A stretch of DNA of 7,043 nucleotides from Hydrogenophilales bacterium (lineage in GTDB: Bacteria > Pseudomonadota > Gammaproteobacteria > Burkholderiales > Thiobacillaceae). The position numbers and the translations under genes were made by a program. Below are positions 1-5,546 of the stretch, one piece after another (the stretch's first letter is position 1; each line of letters starts with the position of its first letter). The notes below the pieces were generated by a model that ran no database searches, was not told where the DNA came from, and was given only the letters and a program-made list of their open reading frames with translations. The stretch spans positions 1 through 7,043 of the forward strand of contig JAABQE010000266.1 of assembly GCA_011391655.1 (NCBI GenBank), given 5' to 3'.

Positions 1-120
1 GCGTGAATGTGGCGTCCCCATTCAGCAGACTCACAATGTTGAATGCAAGGCTTTTGGATTCGACGGGATTCGGAGCATGACGTGGGGCGTATCATGAGTA
101 TTCGACTGTTGGGAGGCTTC

Positions 121-498
121 ATGCGGACACGGATCATGGTTTTTGCCACGCTGCTTGTGCTGGGGGGCGTTTTCCCGGCGTGGGCCAATCCACGTACCGA
201 GCCGGCGCAGCCGGTGGAGGAGACGGAACCTCCATCCCTGATTCAACCGGCACCCGGACAGAAAGCGATCAAGCTGCCCGTGCCGTCGCGTGGCCAGTTG
301 CTATACGAAAACCACTGCATGGCCTGTCACGAAAGCGTCGTTCACATTCGTACCCGACCGCAAGCCCAATCGCTGTCGGCATTGCGGGCGCAAGTACTGC
401 ACTGGGTGGCGTATATGCAGTTGCGCTGGGACACGGAAGAGATCGAGGAGGTGGTCGACCACCTCAACCGCCACTATTACCAATTCGAATCCCGCTAA
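121..498 (+). CDS. Exported monohaem c-type cytochrome
   Basis: This 125-aa protein is predicted to be a small periplasmic electron carrier with one covalently bound haem c. Residues 1-22 form a Sec signal peptide (basic MRTR, a hydrophobic stretch, then PAWA with likely cleavage before N23). A Pro/Glu-rich linker follows, then the haem-binding motif C66-M-A-C69-H70 in the context YENHCMACHES, typical of class I cytochromes c. The domain after the motif is short, about 55 residues, and has no usual G-x-MPP distal loop; M99 in WVAYMQLRW is the best sixth-ligand candidate. I chose the ATG at 121 because GGGAGG lies 5 bases upstream and the signal peptide then starts cleanly. In-frame ATGs at 43 and 94 would add a polar leader before the signal peptide. 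The gene appears to stand alone, so its redox partner cannot be named from the window. Confidence 0.85.
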   Translation: MRTRIMVFATLLVLGGVFPAWANPRTEPAQPVEETEPPSLIQPAPGQKAIKLPVPSRGQLLYENHCMACHESVVHIRTRPQAQSLSALRAQVLHWVAYMQLRWDTEEIEEVVDHLNRHYYQFESR

Positions 499-572
499 GG
501 CATCTTTGATATTCACAAATGTTGAAATTGGTCTTTAATAAGATTAGCTTGTCTCTTTAATTGAGCTGGGTG

Positions 573-589
573 GTTGCGCAGCCCGCAAC
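573..589 (+). repeat. Short inverted repeat in the ppk2 leader
   Basis: GTTGCG (573-578) and CGCAAC (584-589) form a perfect 6-bp stem with a 5-base loop. It lies in the 155-bp gap between the cytochrome gene and ppk2. No T-run follows, so it is not a convincing terminator. The AT-rich part of the gap (about 505-560) is the likely promoter area, but I found no persuasive -35/-10 pair. The role of the hairpin is unknown and it could be chance. Confidence 0.25.
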
Positions 590-642
590 AGTGCCGGTGA
601 GTGCGCCGCGTTCTTCATTCCAGCAATCTTCGTTATCTCGAT

Positions 643-646
643 AGGA
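643..646 (+). promoter_or_regulatory. Ribosome binding site that selects the TTG start of ppk2
   Basis: AGGA, 7 bases before TTG at 654, is the only Shine-Dalgarno-like sequence suitably placed for this frame. The nearby ATG at 646 is out of frame and reaches a stop after three codons. An in-frame TAG at 642 rules out any start further upstream, which makes TTG the best choice. Confidence 0.55.
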
Positions 647-653
647 TGTTCTT

Positions 654-1814
654 TTGACTACCAAGCAACCCGTCCGCGCCACCCCCAAACGCCCGCCCGC
701 ACGCAGCAGGAATGCGAAACCCCGAATCGCCGCCGCAGGCGATATTTCGCCCAGTCACAGCCGCACGGGAATCGAGTCATTTACCGTGAATGAAGCGGTG
801 AGCGCCGCACAGGAATCCAAGGTCGTGGCGGTGCAGGACATCCTGAGCCAGGCCGGCAATGGCAGCCCCGAACTGATCGAGTCGCTGAAGGCCATTCTCG
901 CCGGTGCATCGGCAGAGGATGCGGAGGTTTTGCGCAACGCGCTGCTTAACAGGCCGCCCCTTGGCAAGCCCGGCGTAGCGCACGATCCGGACAGCGAATT
1001 GGCGGACGACTGGCGCGAGGGCGGCTACCCTTACAAAAACCTGATGTCGCGCAAAAGTTACGAGCAGCAGAAGTATCAGCTTCAGGTGGAACTGCTCAAA
1101 TTGCAGGCATGGGTGAAGGAAACCGGGCAGAAAGTGGTCATCCTGTTCGAGGGCCGCGATGCCGCCGGCAAGGGCGGCACCATCAAGCGTTTCATGGAGC
1201 ATCTCAACCCGCGGGGTGCGCACGTGGTCGCGCTGGAAAAGCCCAGCGAGGTGGAACGCGGACAGTGGTATTTCCAGCGCTACGTCCAGCATTTGCCCAC
1301 TGCGGGCGAAATCGCCCTGTTCGACCGCTCCTGGTACAACCGCGCCGGCGTGGAACGCGTAATGGGTTTCTGCGATCAGGCTGAATACATGGAATTCATG
1401 CGCCAGGCTCCCGAGTTCGAGCGCAATCTGGTGCGCAGCGGCGTGCACCTGATCAAGTTCTGGTTTTCGGTCAGCCGCGAAGAACAGCGTCGCCGTTTTA
1501 AGGAACGCAAGGTCCATCCCCTCAAGCAATGGAAGTTGTCTCCCATCGACCTGGCGTCACTCGATAAATGGGATGACTACACCAAGGCCAAGGAGGCGAT
1601 GTTCTTTTACACCGACACCGCGGACTCGCCGTGGACTGTCATCAAGTCGGACGACAAGAAGCGTGCACGGCTGAATGCCATGCGCTACATCCTGCATCGC
1701 CTGCCTTACACGAATAAGGATGTTTCACGCATCGGGCCGCTGGATTTGCTGTTGGTCGGTCGCGCACATGTTGTGTATGAGCGGGGCGAACATCAGGAAA
1801 ACCCTTTGCTTTGA
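654..1814 (+). CDS. ppk2: Polyphosphate kinase 2 (class I PPK2)
   Basis: This cytoplasmic kinase transfers phosphate between polyphosphate and nucleoside diphosphates, and class I enzymes mostly use polyP to make GTP or ATP. The 386-aa protein has the full PPK2 catalytic core from about residue 118 to 370. The Walker A loop is G167-R-D-A-A-G-K173-G-G, preceded by VVILFE. The Walker B segment is LFDRSWYNRAGVERVMGF with D224 and R225. FWFSVSREEQRRRF and PLKQWKLSPIDL supply the lid and C-terminal signature. Residues 1 to about 115 are an extension: a basic Pro/Arg/Ala-rich tail (1-30), then a predicted helical part. Class I enzymes are often near 300 aa, so this one is long; the extension might bind polyP or direct localisation, which is inference. 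Translation starts at TTG. A lipocalin gene follows 108 bp downstream on the same strand. The family call is very secure; the exact nucleotide preference is not. Confidence 0.96.
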   Translation: MTTKQPVRATPKRPPARSRNAKPRIAAAGDISPSHSRTGIESFTVNEAVSAAQESKVVAVQDILSQAGNGSPELIESLKAILAGASAEDAEVLRNALLNRPPLGKPGVAHDPDSELADDWREGGYPYKNLMSRKSYEQQKYQLQVELLKLQAWVKETGQKVVILFEGRDAAGKGGTIKRFMEHLNPRGAHVVALEKPSEVERGQWYFQRYVQHLPTAGEIALFDRSWYNRAGVERVMGFCDQAEYMEFMRQAPEFERNLVRSGVHLIKFWFSVSREEQRRRFKERKVHPLKQWKLSPIDLASLDKWDDYTKAKEAMFFYTDTADSPWTVIKSDDKKRARLNAMRYILHRLPYTNKDVSRIGPLDLLLVGRAHVVYERGEHQENPLL

Positions 1815-1836
1815 GACAATGCGTACAGACAATGCG
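1814..1836 (+). repeat. Tandem 10-bp direct repeat after ppk2
   Basis: AGACAATGCG occurs at 1814-1823 and again at 1827-1836, a 13-bp period, beginning at the last base of the ppk2 stop codon. It could be a protein-binding site or the trace of a small duplication. Nothing else supports a function. Confidence 0.4.
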
Positions 1837-1850
1837 GACGGGTCCGGGCA

Positions 1851-1880
1851 TTGGATGAAGCTGGAAAATGCCCTGATAAT
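1851..1880 (+). promoter_or_regulatory. Possible sigma-70 promoter of the lipocalin gene
   Basis: TTGGAT (1851-1856) and GATAAT (1875-1880) are 18 bases apart and 42 bases before the lipocalin start. The -10 matches the consensus at five of six positions, the -35 at three. No terminator is visible after ppk2, so read-through from ppk2 is also possible. This is a pattern match only. Confidence 0.3.
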
Positions 1881-1922
1881 CAGTAAGCTCAGAAATTTCC
1901 CCATGCGCTGCGAGACTCGACC

Positions 1923-2453
1923 ATGAAACCCTTTCACGCCTGTGTTGCCGTGTGTGCCACGGTTTTGCTGTCAGCCTGCGCAAGCTCGCATCCCCCGCTT
2001 CCAACTGTTCAGAGCGTTGATCTGGTCCGGTACTCCGGCACCTGGTACGAAATCGCCCGGCTGCCGAACTGGTTTCAGTCGACGTGCGTGGCGGATACCC
2101 AGGCGGACTATCGACCGGAAGGCGAAAACGTGTCGGTGCTGAATCAATGCCGCAAGGCCGACGGCACGATCGAGCAGGCCGACGGCATTGCCAAAGTGGT
2201 GGAGGGCAGCCAGGGTGCGAAGCTGCGGGTGAGTTTCTTTCGCCCCTTTTACGGCGACTACTGGATACTGGATCTCGACCCGGATTACCGCTGGGTGCTG
2301 GTTGGCGAGCCGGGTCGTGACTATGCCTGGATTTTGGCGCGGGAAAAAGCACTCGATGCGACGACGCTGGAGCGTTTGCTGGCGCGCGCGCAGACACTGG
2401 GGTTCGACCGGCAGGCGTTCATCCGGACACCGCAAACCGGGGCGAAGCCTTGA
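1923..2453 (+). CDS. blc: Blc-type bacterial lipocalin, lipoprotein
   Basis: This 176-aa lipocalin would be anchored in the outer membrane and bind fatty acids or lysophospholipids in a beta-barrel. Blc proteins are linked to envelope stress and membrane lipid upkeep. The N-terminus is a lipoprotein signal peptide with lipobox L16-S-A-C19, so C19 is the lipidated residue; A20-S21 after it does not resemble the Asp+2 inner-membrane retention signal. The first lipocalin motif is G39-T-W41-Y-E-I-A-R-L-P. The second region is LDPDYRWVLVGEP (D119, Y122, W124), followed by AWILAR. Length and motif order match E. coli Blc. The ATG at 1923 puts the lipobox at the expected distance, although the Shine-Dalgarno is weak. 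No terminator is obvious in the 73 bp before the next gene, so the two may be co-transcribed. Confidence 0.93.
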   Translation: MKPFHACVAVCATVLLSACASSHPPLPTVQSVDLVRYSGTWYEIARLPNWFQSTCVADTQADYRPEGENVSVLNQCRKADGTIEQADGIAKVVEGSQGAKLRVSFFRPFYGDYWILDLDPDYRWVLVGEPGRDYAWILAREKALDATTLERLLARAQTLGFDRQAFIRTPQTGAKP

Positions 2454-2526
2454 TGCCTCTTTCCCGGATTCCAGGGCGCTGAAGGCGGCAGATTCATCTC
2501 TCAAATAAATATTCAGAAGGACATCC

Positions 2527-3468
2527 ATGGCCACACCCGATACTCATCACATTGCCGTGTTTTGCGATTTTGAAAACGTGGCCATCGGCTTGAAAGAAGG
2601 CAACTATCCGGATTTCAAGATTCGCCCCATTCTTGAGCGGTTGCTGCTCAAGGGCAGCATCGTGGTGAAGAAGGCCTACTGCGACTGGGATCGCTACAAG
2701 GAATACAAGCGCGACATGCACGAGGCGGCGTTCGAGTTGATTGAGATTCCGCACGTGCGGCAGTCGGGCAAGAACTCGGCGGATATCCGCATGGTGGTGG
2801 ATGCGCTCGACCTCTGCTACACCAAAACGCACATCGATACCTTCGTGGTCATCAGCGGCGATTCGGACTTTTCGCCGCTGATTTCCAAGCTGAAGGAAAA
2901 CGGCAAGAGCGTGATCGGCATCGGGGTGCGCGGTTCGGCATCGTCGCTGCTGATCGGCAACTGCGATGAGTTCATTTTCTATGAAGATTTGTTGCCTATA
3001 AAAGCAGTACCGATCAAGGCGCCGCAAAAAGCTCCCGCCAAAAAAGTGGTCGCGACTGCCCAGCCCGTCAAGGAAACAGCCAGTAAAGAAGCAGCAGGCG
3101 ACGCCGCCAAGCCGGCGAGCCCGACCCGGCGGCGTGCGCGGCCGGCGGCGGAAAAATCAGCGGCAAGTGACGCAGGCCGTGCCGCGAGCAAGGTGGAACC
3201 GAGCGCCGAAGACAAGAAAAACCACGCGATTGAACTCGTGGTGAGCACGATGGAGCAACTGGTCGCCGAGCGCGGCGGCGAAGGCTCCATTTCGGCATCG
3301 CTGATCAAGAGCACCATCAAGCGTGTCCATCCGGGTTTCAGCGAGTCGGCATACGGCTACAGCGCATTCGGCAAGATCCTGGACGATGCGCATAAAAATG
3401 GCGCGCTGGCGGTGGAGCGAAAAGAGGGCGGAGCTGTGCTTGTCAGCTTGCCGCCATCCAGGATCTGA
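2527..3468 (+). CDS. NYN-domain nuclease with C-terminal OST-HTH/LOTUS domain
   Basis: This 313-aa cytoplasmic protein is a predicted metal-dependent ribonuclease joined to an RNA-binding domain. The N-terminal NYN (PIN-like, LabA/DUF88) domain spans about residues 8-155. Its acidic residues are present: D14 in FCDFEN, D86 in NSADIR, D92 in MVVDALD, and D112/D114 in ISGDSDFSPLI. Residues 160-230 are an Ala/Lys/Pro/Arg-rich, probably disordered and basic linker. Residues 232 to about 310 match the OST-HTH/LOTUS pattern, with ISASLIKSTIKRVHPGFSES followed by FGKILDDA and a strand near LAVERKEGGAVLVSL. The same domain pair occurs in animal MARF1/limkain-b1 proteins, which degrade RNA. The start is backed by AGAAGG 6 bases before the ATG. 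A G-rich quadruplex-type sequence begins 21 bases after the stop. The bacterial target RNA is unknown. Confidence 0.9.
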   Translation: MATPDTHHIAVFCDFENVAIGLKEGNYPDFKIRPILERLLLKGSIVVKKAYCDWDRYKEYKRDMHEAAFELIEIPHVRQSGKNSADIRMVVDALDLCYTKTHIDTFVVISGDSDFSPLISKLKENGKSVIGIGVRGSASSLLIGNCDEFIFYEDLLPIKAVPIKAPQKAPAKKVVATAQPVKETASKEAAGDAAKPASPTRRRARPAAEKSAASDAGRAASKVEPSAEDKKNHAIELVVSTMEQLVAERGGEGSISASLIKSTIKRVHPGFSESAYGYSAFGKILDDAHKNGALAVERKEGGAVLVSLPPSRI

Positions 3469-3488
3469 ATCAAGGCGGCGCTGAACAC

Positions 3489-3512
3489 GGGTTCGGGTTC
3501 CGTGGGGGGGGG
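3489..3512 (+). other. Putative G-quadruplex-forming sequence with a G9 run
   Basis: On the plus strand GGG (3489-3491), TTC, GGG (3495-3497), TTCCGT, then nine Gs (3504-3512) fit the G3+N1-7 four-tract rule. RNA read through from the NYN-LOTUS gene would carry it, and it lies 67 bases before the next start codon. Folding is predicted from pattern only. Confidence 0.5.
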
Positions 3513-3568
3513 CTCCCTCTCCCGGCTGGAGCTGATTCGATTATCGAAGCCGGTTGCGAGCGGCGTGC

Positions 3569-3575
3569 AGGAGGT
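3569..3575 (+). promoter_or_regulatory. Strong ribosome binding site that fixes the flavin-reductase start
   Basis: AGGAGGT is a full Shine-Dalgarno match 4 bases before ATG 3580. It favours that ATG over the upstream in-frame GTG at 3502, which lies inside the G-rich tract. Confidence 0.8.
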
Positions 3576-3579
3576 CGAT

Positions 3580-4116
3580 ATGGGCAAGAAATCCTATCCC
3601 CTGTCCAAAGTCTATGGTTTGCTGGAGCCAGGCCCGGTGGTGTTGATCACCACTGCCAGCAAGGGTCGGACCAACATCATGACGCAGTCATGGCACATGA
3701 TGATGGAGTTCGAGCCGCCGCTGCTGGCTGCGGTTATCAGCGGCCGCAATTACTCGTTCGAACTGTTGCGGGCAAGCCGGGAGTGCGTAATCAATATTCC
3801 GACGCTGGAACTGGCGGACCAGGTGGTGGGCTGCGGCAATACGTCGGGGCAAACCACCGACAAATTCAAAGCCTTTGGCCTGACGCCGGCCCCGGCTGCT
3901 TGCGTGGCCGCGCCCCTGATCGAGGAATGCTATGCCAGCATCGAGTGCCGGGTGGCGGACAGCAGGCTGGTGAATAAATATAATCTTTTCATTTTTGAAG
4001 CGGTCAAGGCGTGGCTCGACCCGACGCAGAAAAACCCGCGCACGCTGCACCATCGGGGCAACGGTGCGTTCATGATTGCCGGCGAGACCCTGAAACTGCG
4101 CTCAAAAATGAAATGA
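3580..4116 (+). CDS. Flavin-reductase-like FMN-binding protein
   Basis: This 178-aa protein belongs to the flavin reductase-like domain family (DIM6/NTAB type). Members bind FMN in a split barrel, usually as dimers, and reduce free flavin with NAD(P)H or act as flavoproteins of unknown role. Supporting features are PVVLITTASKGRTNIMT (about 19-35), then QSWHMMMEFEPPLLAAVIS (36-54), the S54-x-R56-N-Y-S59 segment typical of the flavin phosphate contact, and CVINIP (69-74). GNTSGQTTDKFKAFGL and ECYASIECRV follow, as in many family members. Length is normal for a single-domain member. The start is set by a perfect AGGAGGT. Neighbours do not reveal a partner oxygenase, so the substrate is unknown. 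The family call is firm, the physiological role open. Confidence 0.88.
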   Translation: MGKKSYPLSKVYGLLEPGPVVLITTASKGRTNIMTQSWHMMMEFEPPLLAAVISGRNYSFELLRASRECVINIPTLELADQVVGCGNTSGQTTDKFKAFGLTPAPAACVAAPLIEECYASIECRVADSRLVNKYNLFIFEAVKAWLDPTQKNPRTLHHRGNGAFMIAGETLKLRSKMK

Positions 4117-4173
4117 GGTCGTCGCCAGCAGGCATATGGCTCAATGCGCCCATCCACGGTCTGAATGTGGCGC

Positions 4174-4224
4174 CGGATACATTCCGTAACAATTTCGCCT
4201 TTACCAGACATCTTGCGGATACAT
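4174..4224 (+). repeat. Direct repeat CGGATACAT upstream of the Spy-like gene
   Basis: CGGATACAT occurs at 4174-4182 and 4216-4224, 42 bases apart, or about four DNA turns, within the 182-bp gap before the gene at 4299. Spacing on one helix face is typical of tandem response-regulator or activator sites. Spy-like genes are often under envelope-stress two-component control. That this repeat is such a site is inference. Confidence 0.35.
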
Positions 4225-4298
4225 CGCGCGGCCACACTGTTTCCCATGCCGCACCCATTCCGGGTCGGTTCTCGATATTGTCTCGAAAGGGGAATGCA

Positions 4299-4799
4299 AT
4301 GAAATGGATATTGACCAAACGTGCCTTGTTGGTGGGTCTGATCGCGGGTAGCGGGGTGCTCGCTGCCTCAGCGTATGCGATGAGCAGCGATCTCACCGAT
4401 GGCAAGCCAGGTTGTGAAATGCGCCACGGCGAAGTGAAGCACGCCCAGATGGTGGAGCGCCGTGACGCGCGTATGGCGGGGCTGAAAGAAAAGCTAAAGC
4501 TCACAGATACGCAGTCGGGCGCGTGGCAGGCATATGTCGCAGCCGAACAACTCAAACTGCAGGCGCAGGGCGGGGATCGCAATGCGATGCGTGAGGCTTA
4601 CGCGAAAATGGACACCCCGCAGCGTCTGGATTCCATGCTGGCAAAATCCGAACTGCGCCATGCGCACATGGTGGCGCGCGTCGAGGCGGTGAAGTCGTTC
4701 TATGCGCAATTGACGCCCGAGCAGCAGGCTGTGTTCGACGCCGAGGCAAAGCTTCGTTCTGGCCATGGCCATCATGGGGCAATGCGTCATCAGTCATGA
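4299..4799 (+). CDS. Spy/CpxP-like periplasmic LTXXQ-motif protein
   Basis: This 166-aa exported protein resembles the Spy/CpxP/ZraP group: small, helical periplasmic proteins that act as chaperones or as metal or stress sensors. Residues 1-27 are a signal peptide (KWILTKR, hydrophobic 9-23, then SAYA with cleavage before M28). Two LTXXQ signatures are visible, L68-T-D-T-Q72 and L138-T-P-E-Q142, with a helical segment between. The mature protein is rich in His and Met (H43, H48, M51, M59, H121, H123, M124) and ends in a His cluster near HGHHGAMRH, which hints at metal binding. One cysteine, C39, could form a disulfide-linked dimer. The ATG at 4299 follows AAAGGGGA by 5 bases; longer in-frame starts upstream have no such site and would bury the signal peptide. 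An intrinsic terminator ends the unit. No sensor kinase lies in the window. Confidence 0.85.
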   Translation: MKWILTKRALLVGLIAGSGVLAASAYAMSSDLTDGKPGCEMRHGEVKHAQMVERRDARMAGLKEKLKLTDTQSGAWQAYVAAEQLKLQAQGGDRNAMREAYAKMDTPQRLDSMLAKSELRHAHMVARVEAVKSFYAQLTPEQQAVFDAEAKLRSGHGHHGAMRHQS

Positions 4800-4820
4800 T
4801 GCACAGCGTTTGAGGTAGCG

Positions 4821-4849
4821 AATGGGGGCGGGTGACCGTCCCCATTTTT
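4821..4849 (+). terminator. Rho-independent terminator of the Spy-like gene
   Basis: An 11-bp stem, AATGGGGGCGG (4821-4831) with CCGTCCCCATT (4836-4846) and one G-U pair, closes on a GTGA tetraloop and runs into TTTTT (4845-4849). It starts 22 bases after the stop codon. The opposite strand lacks a good T-run, so it serves the plus strand. Confidence 0.88.
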
Positions 4850-4887
4850 ATGTTTATTGCAGCCGTTGAATGTCCAGGCTGGGTAAT

Positions 4888-5028
4888 TCATGCCGGGTCT
4901 GTGGGTTCGGTCGCTTCCGGGCTTGGCGGCAATTCGGGGGTGGTGGCTTTCTTGTGTTCCTTTTCGGCCTTTTTCTTCTTCTTTTCCAGCTCTCTTTGGC
5001 GCTTTTCGTATTGATAGTTCGGCTTCAT
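4888..5028 (-). CDS. Small Lys/Glu-rich conserved-type protein (46 aa)
   Basis: The minus strand encodes a 46-aa protein starting MKPNYQYEKRQRELEKKKKK and ending with TDPA before TGA. Residues 7-28 are almost entirely Lys, Glu, Arg and Gln with few hydrophobics, which suggests a single charged helix. Residues 29-46 are Pro/Thr/Glu-rich and probably disordered. I recall similar short proteins with an M-K-P-N-Y-x-Y-E-K-R-x-R start in betaproteobacteria, all of unknown function; this is from memory. AAGAG lies 7 bases before the ATG. The gene is convergent with the Spy-like gene, whose terminator sits between them. No function can be assigned; a nucleic-acid or ribosome-associated role is conceivable from the charge alone. 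Confidence 0.68.
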   Translation of the reverse strand: MKPNYQYEKRQRELEKKKKKAEKEHKKATTPELPPSPEATEPTDPA

Positions 5029-5136
5029 GTCCAGGCTCTTTTCGATGGGGTATGGCTGACACAATACCTCACCCGGACAACTCCGAAGTCATCGTTTTGA
5101 TTCAGAGTGGTCTGGCTTGATGATCATCTCCGTTAA

Positions 5137-5181
5137 GCTGTCGACTTTCTGTGCGAAATCCGATGGCGTCGTGTCGACAGC
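5137..5181 (+). repeat. Inverted repeat GCTGTCGAC / GTCGACAGC
   Basis: Perfect 9-bp arms at 5137-5145 and 5173-5181 are separated by 27 bases and end 45 bases before the 89-aa gene. Because GTCGAC is itself a palindrome, TGTCGAC is also repeated directly 33 bp apart. It could be an operator with two sites, possibly for the RHH-like product downstream, or an mRNA hairpin. A 9-bp inverted repeat somewhere in 7 kb is not improbable by chance. Confidence 0.4.
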
Positions 5182-5226
5182 ACACGTTGTTGAAGCGCAT
5201 TCACCCCAGCATTTCAGGAAAATATT

Positions 5227-5496
5227 ATGAAAAAAACCGATCTGTACAAAAATGAAGGCCTGAAAATAAGTGGCCAGATGAAACAGGCCGGCACGCCGGA
5301 CCGTTTTGGCAGCGCAGCAAGTGCGGCGTTGTCGCGTCGCGATCAGCGCAAGCTGGAGCAGACACAGGGTCTGGTCGCGTTTGCCGTCAAGCTCGATAGC
5401 GAACTGGTGAAGCAGATTCATGCACTGGCCGAGGCGCGCCAGACAGGCGTGAATGAGACCGTTGCGGACTTGCTCATCAAGGGTCTGGCCGCCTGA
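5227..5496 (+). CDS. Small protein with predicted ribbon-helix-helix C-terminus (89 aa)
   Basis: I do not recognise a named family for this 89-aa protein. The N-terminal part, MKKTDLYKNEGLKISGQMKQ followed by AGTPDRFG (21-28), is polar and basic. Residues 37-45 (RRDQRKLEQ) are highly charged. Residues 50-89 follow the ribbon-helix-helix pattern of Arc/MetJ/CopG-type DNA-binding proteins: a strand VAFAVKLD (50-57), a first helix SELVKQIHALAEA (58-70), a turn with G74, and a second helix VNETVADLLIKGL (75-87). That fold assignment is inference from the pattern. CAGGAAA lies 7 bases before the ATG. An inverted repeat upstream could be its operator. No toxin gene follows, so an antitoxin role is not supported. 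A gene beginning with similar residues starts at 7020. Confidence 0.75.
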   Translation: MKKTDLYKNEGLKISGQMKQAGTPDRFGSAASAALSRRDQRKLEQTQGLVAFAVKLDSELVKQIHALAEARQTGVNETVADLLIKGLAA

Positions 5497-5546
5497 TCAC
5501 GAGGGGGCTCCCTAGCGGTTCATTGATTTGTTAAGCGCTGATTGAT

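Noticed and set aside
1..97. Open frame from the left edge to TGA at 95-97, overlapping ATG 94 as ATGA
   Set aside because: Thirty-one open codons are easily chance, the peptide is not recognisable, and the better cytochrome start is 121, so the overlap is probably meaningless. It could still be the tail of an upstream gene.
646..657. Three-codon minimal ORF overlapping the ppk2 TTG start
   Set aside because: The Shine-Dalgarno abuts its ATG with no spacing, so initiation there is unlikely. Coincidence is the simpler reading.
777..1529. Long minus-strand open frame (250 aa) within ppk2
   Set aside because: It lies opposite a confident PPK2 gene, has no recognisable domain, and reflects GC-rich codon structure.
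1642..2397. Long minus-strand open frame (251 aa) spanning the end of ppk2 and the lipocalin gene
   Set aside because: Composition is Arg/Pro/Ser-rich as expected of an antisense shadow, and both plus-strand genes are secure.
3508..3518. GGGGGCTCCCT shared with 5503-5513
   Set aside because: Several exact 11-mer matches are expected by chance in 7 kb. Flanks are unrelated, so it is not a mobile or regulatory repeat.
4790..5062. Alternative 90-aa minus-strand frame over the small gene at 4888-5028
   Set aside because: It crosses the terminator of the Spy-like gene and has a less coherent sequence. The 46-aa frame has the more protein-like start and composition.
5227..5496. The 89-aa protein as an antitoxin of a toxin-antitoxin pair
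   Set aside because: The next gene encodes a DUF3465 exported or anchored protein, not a toxin, and spacing does not suggest a TA operon.
5502..5513. Small hairpin AGGG/CCCT after the 89-aa gene as a terminator
   Set aside because: A 4-bp stem with no T-run is not enough. The DUF3465 gene 50 bp on may be co-transcribed.
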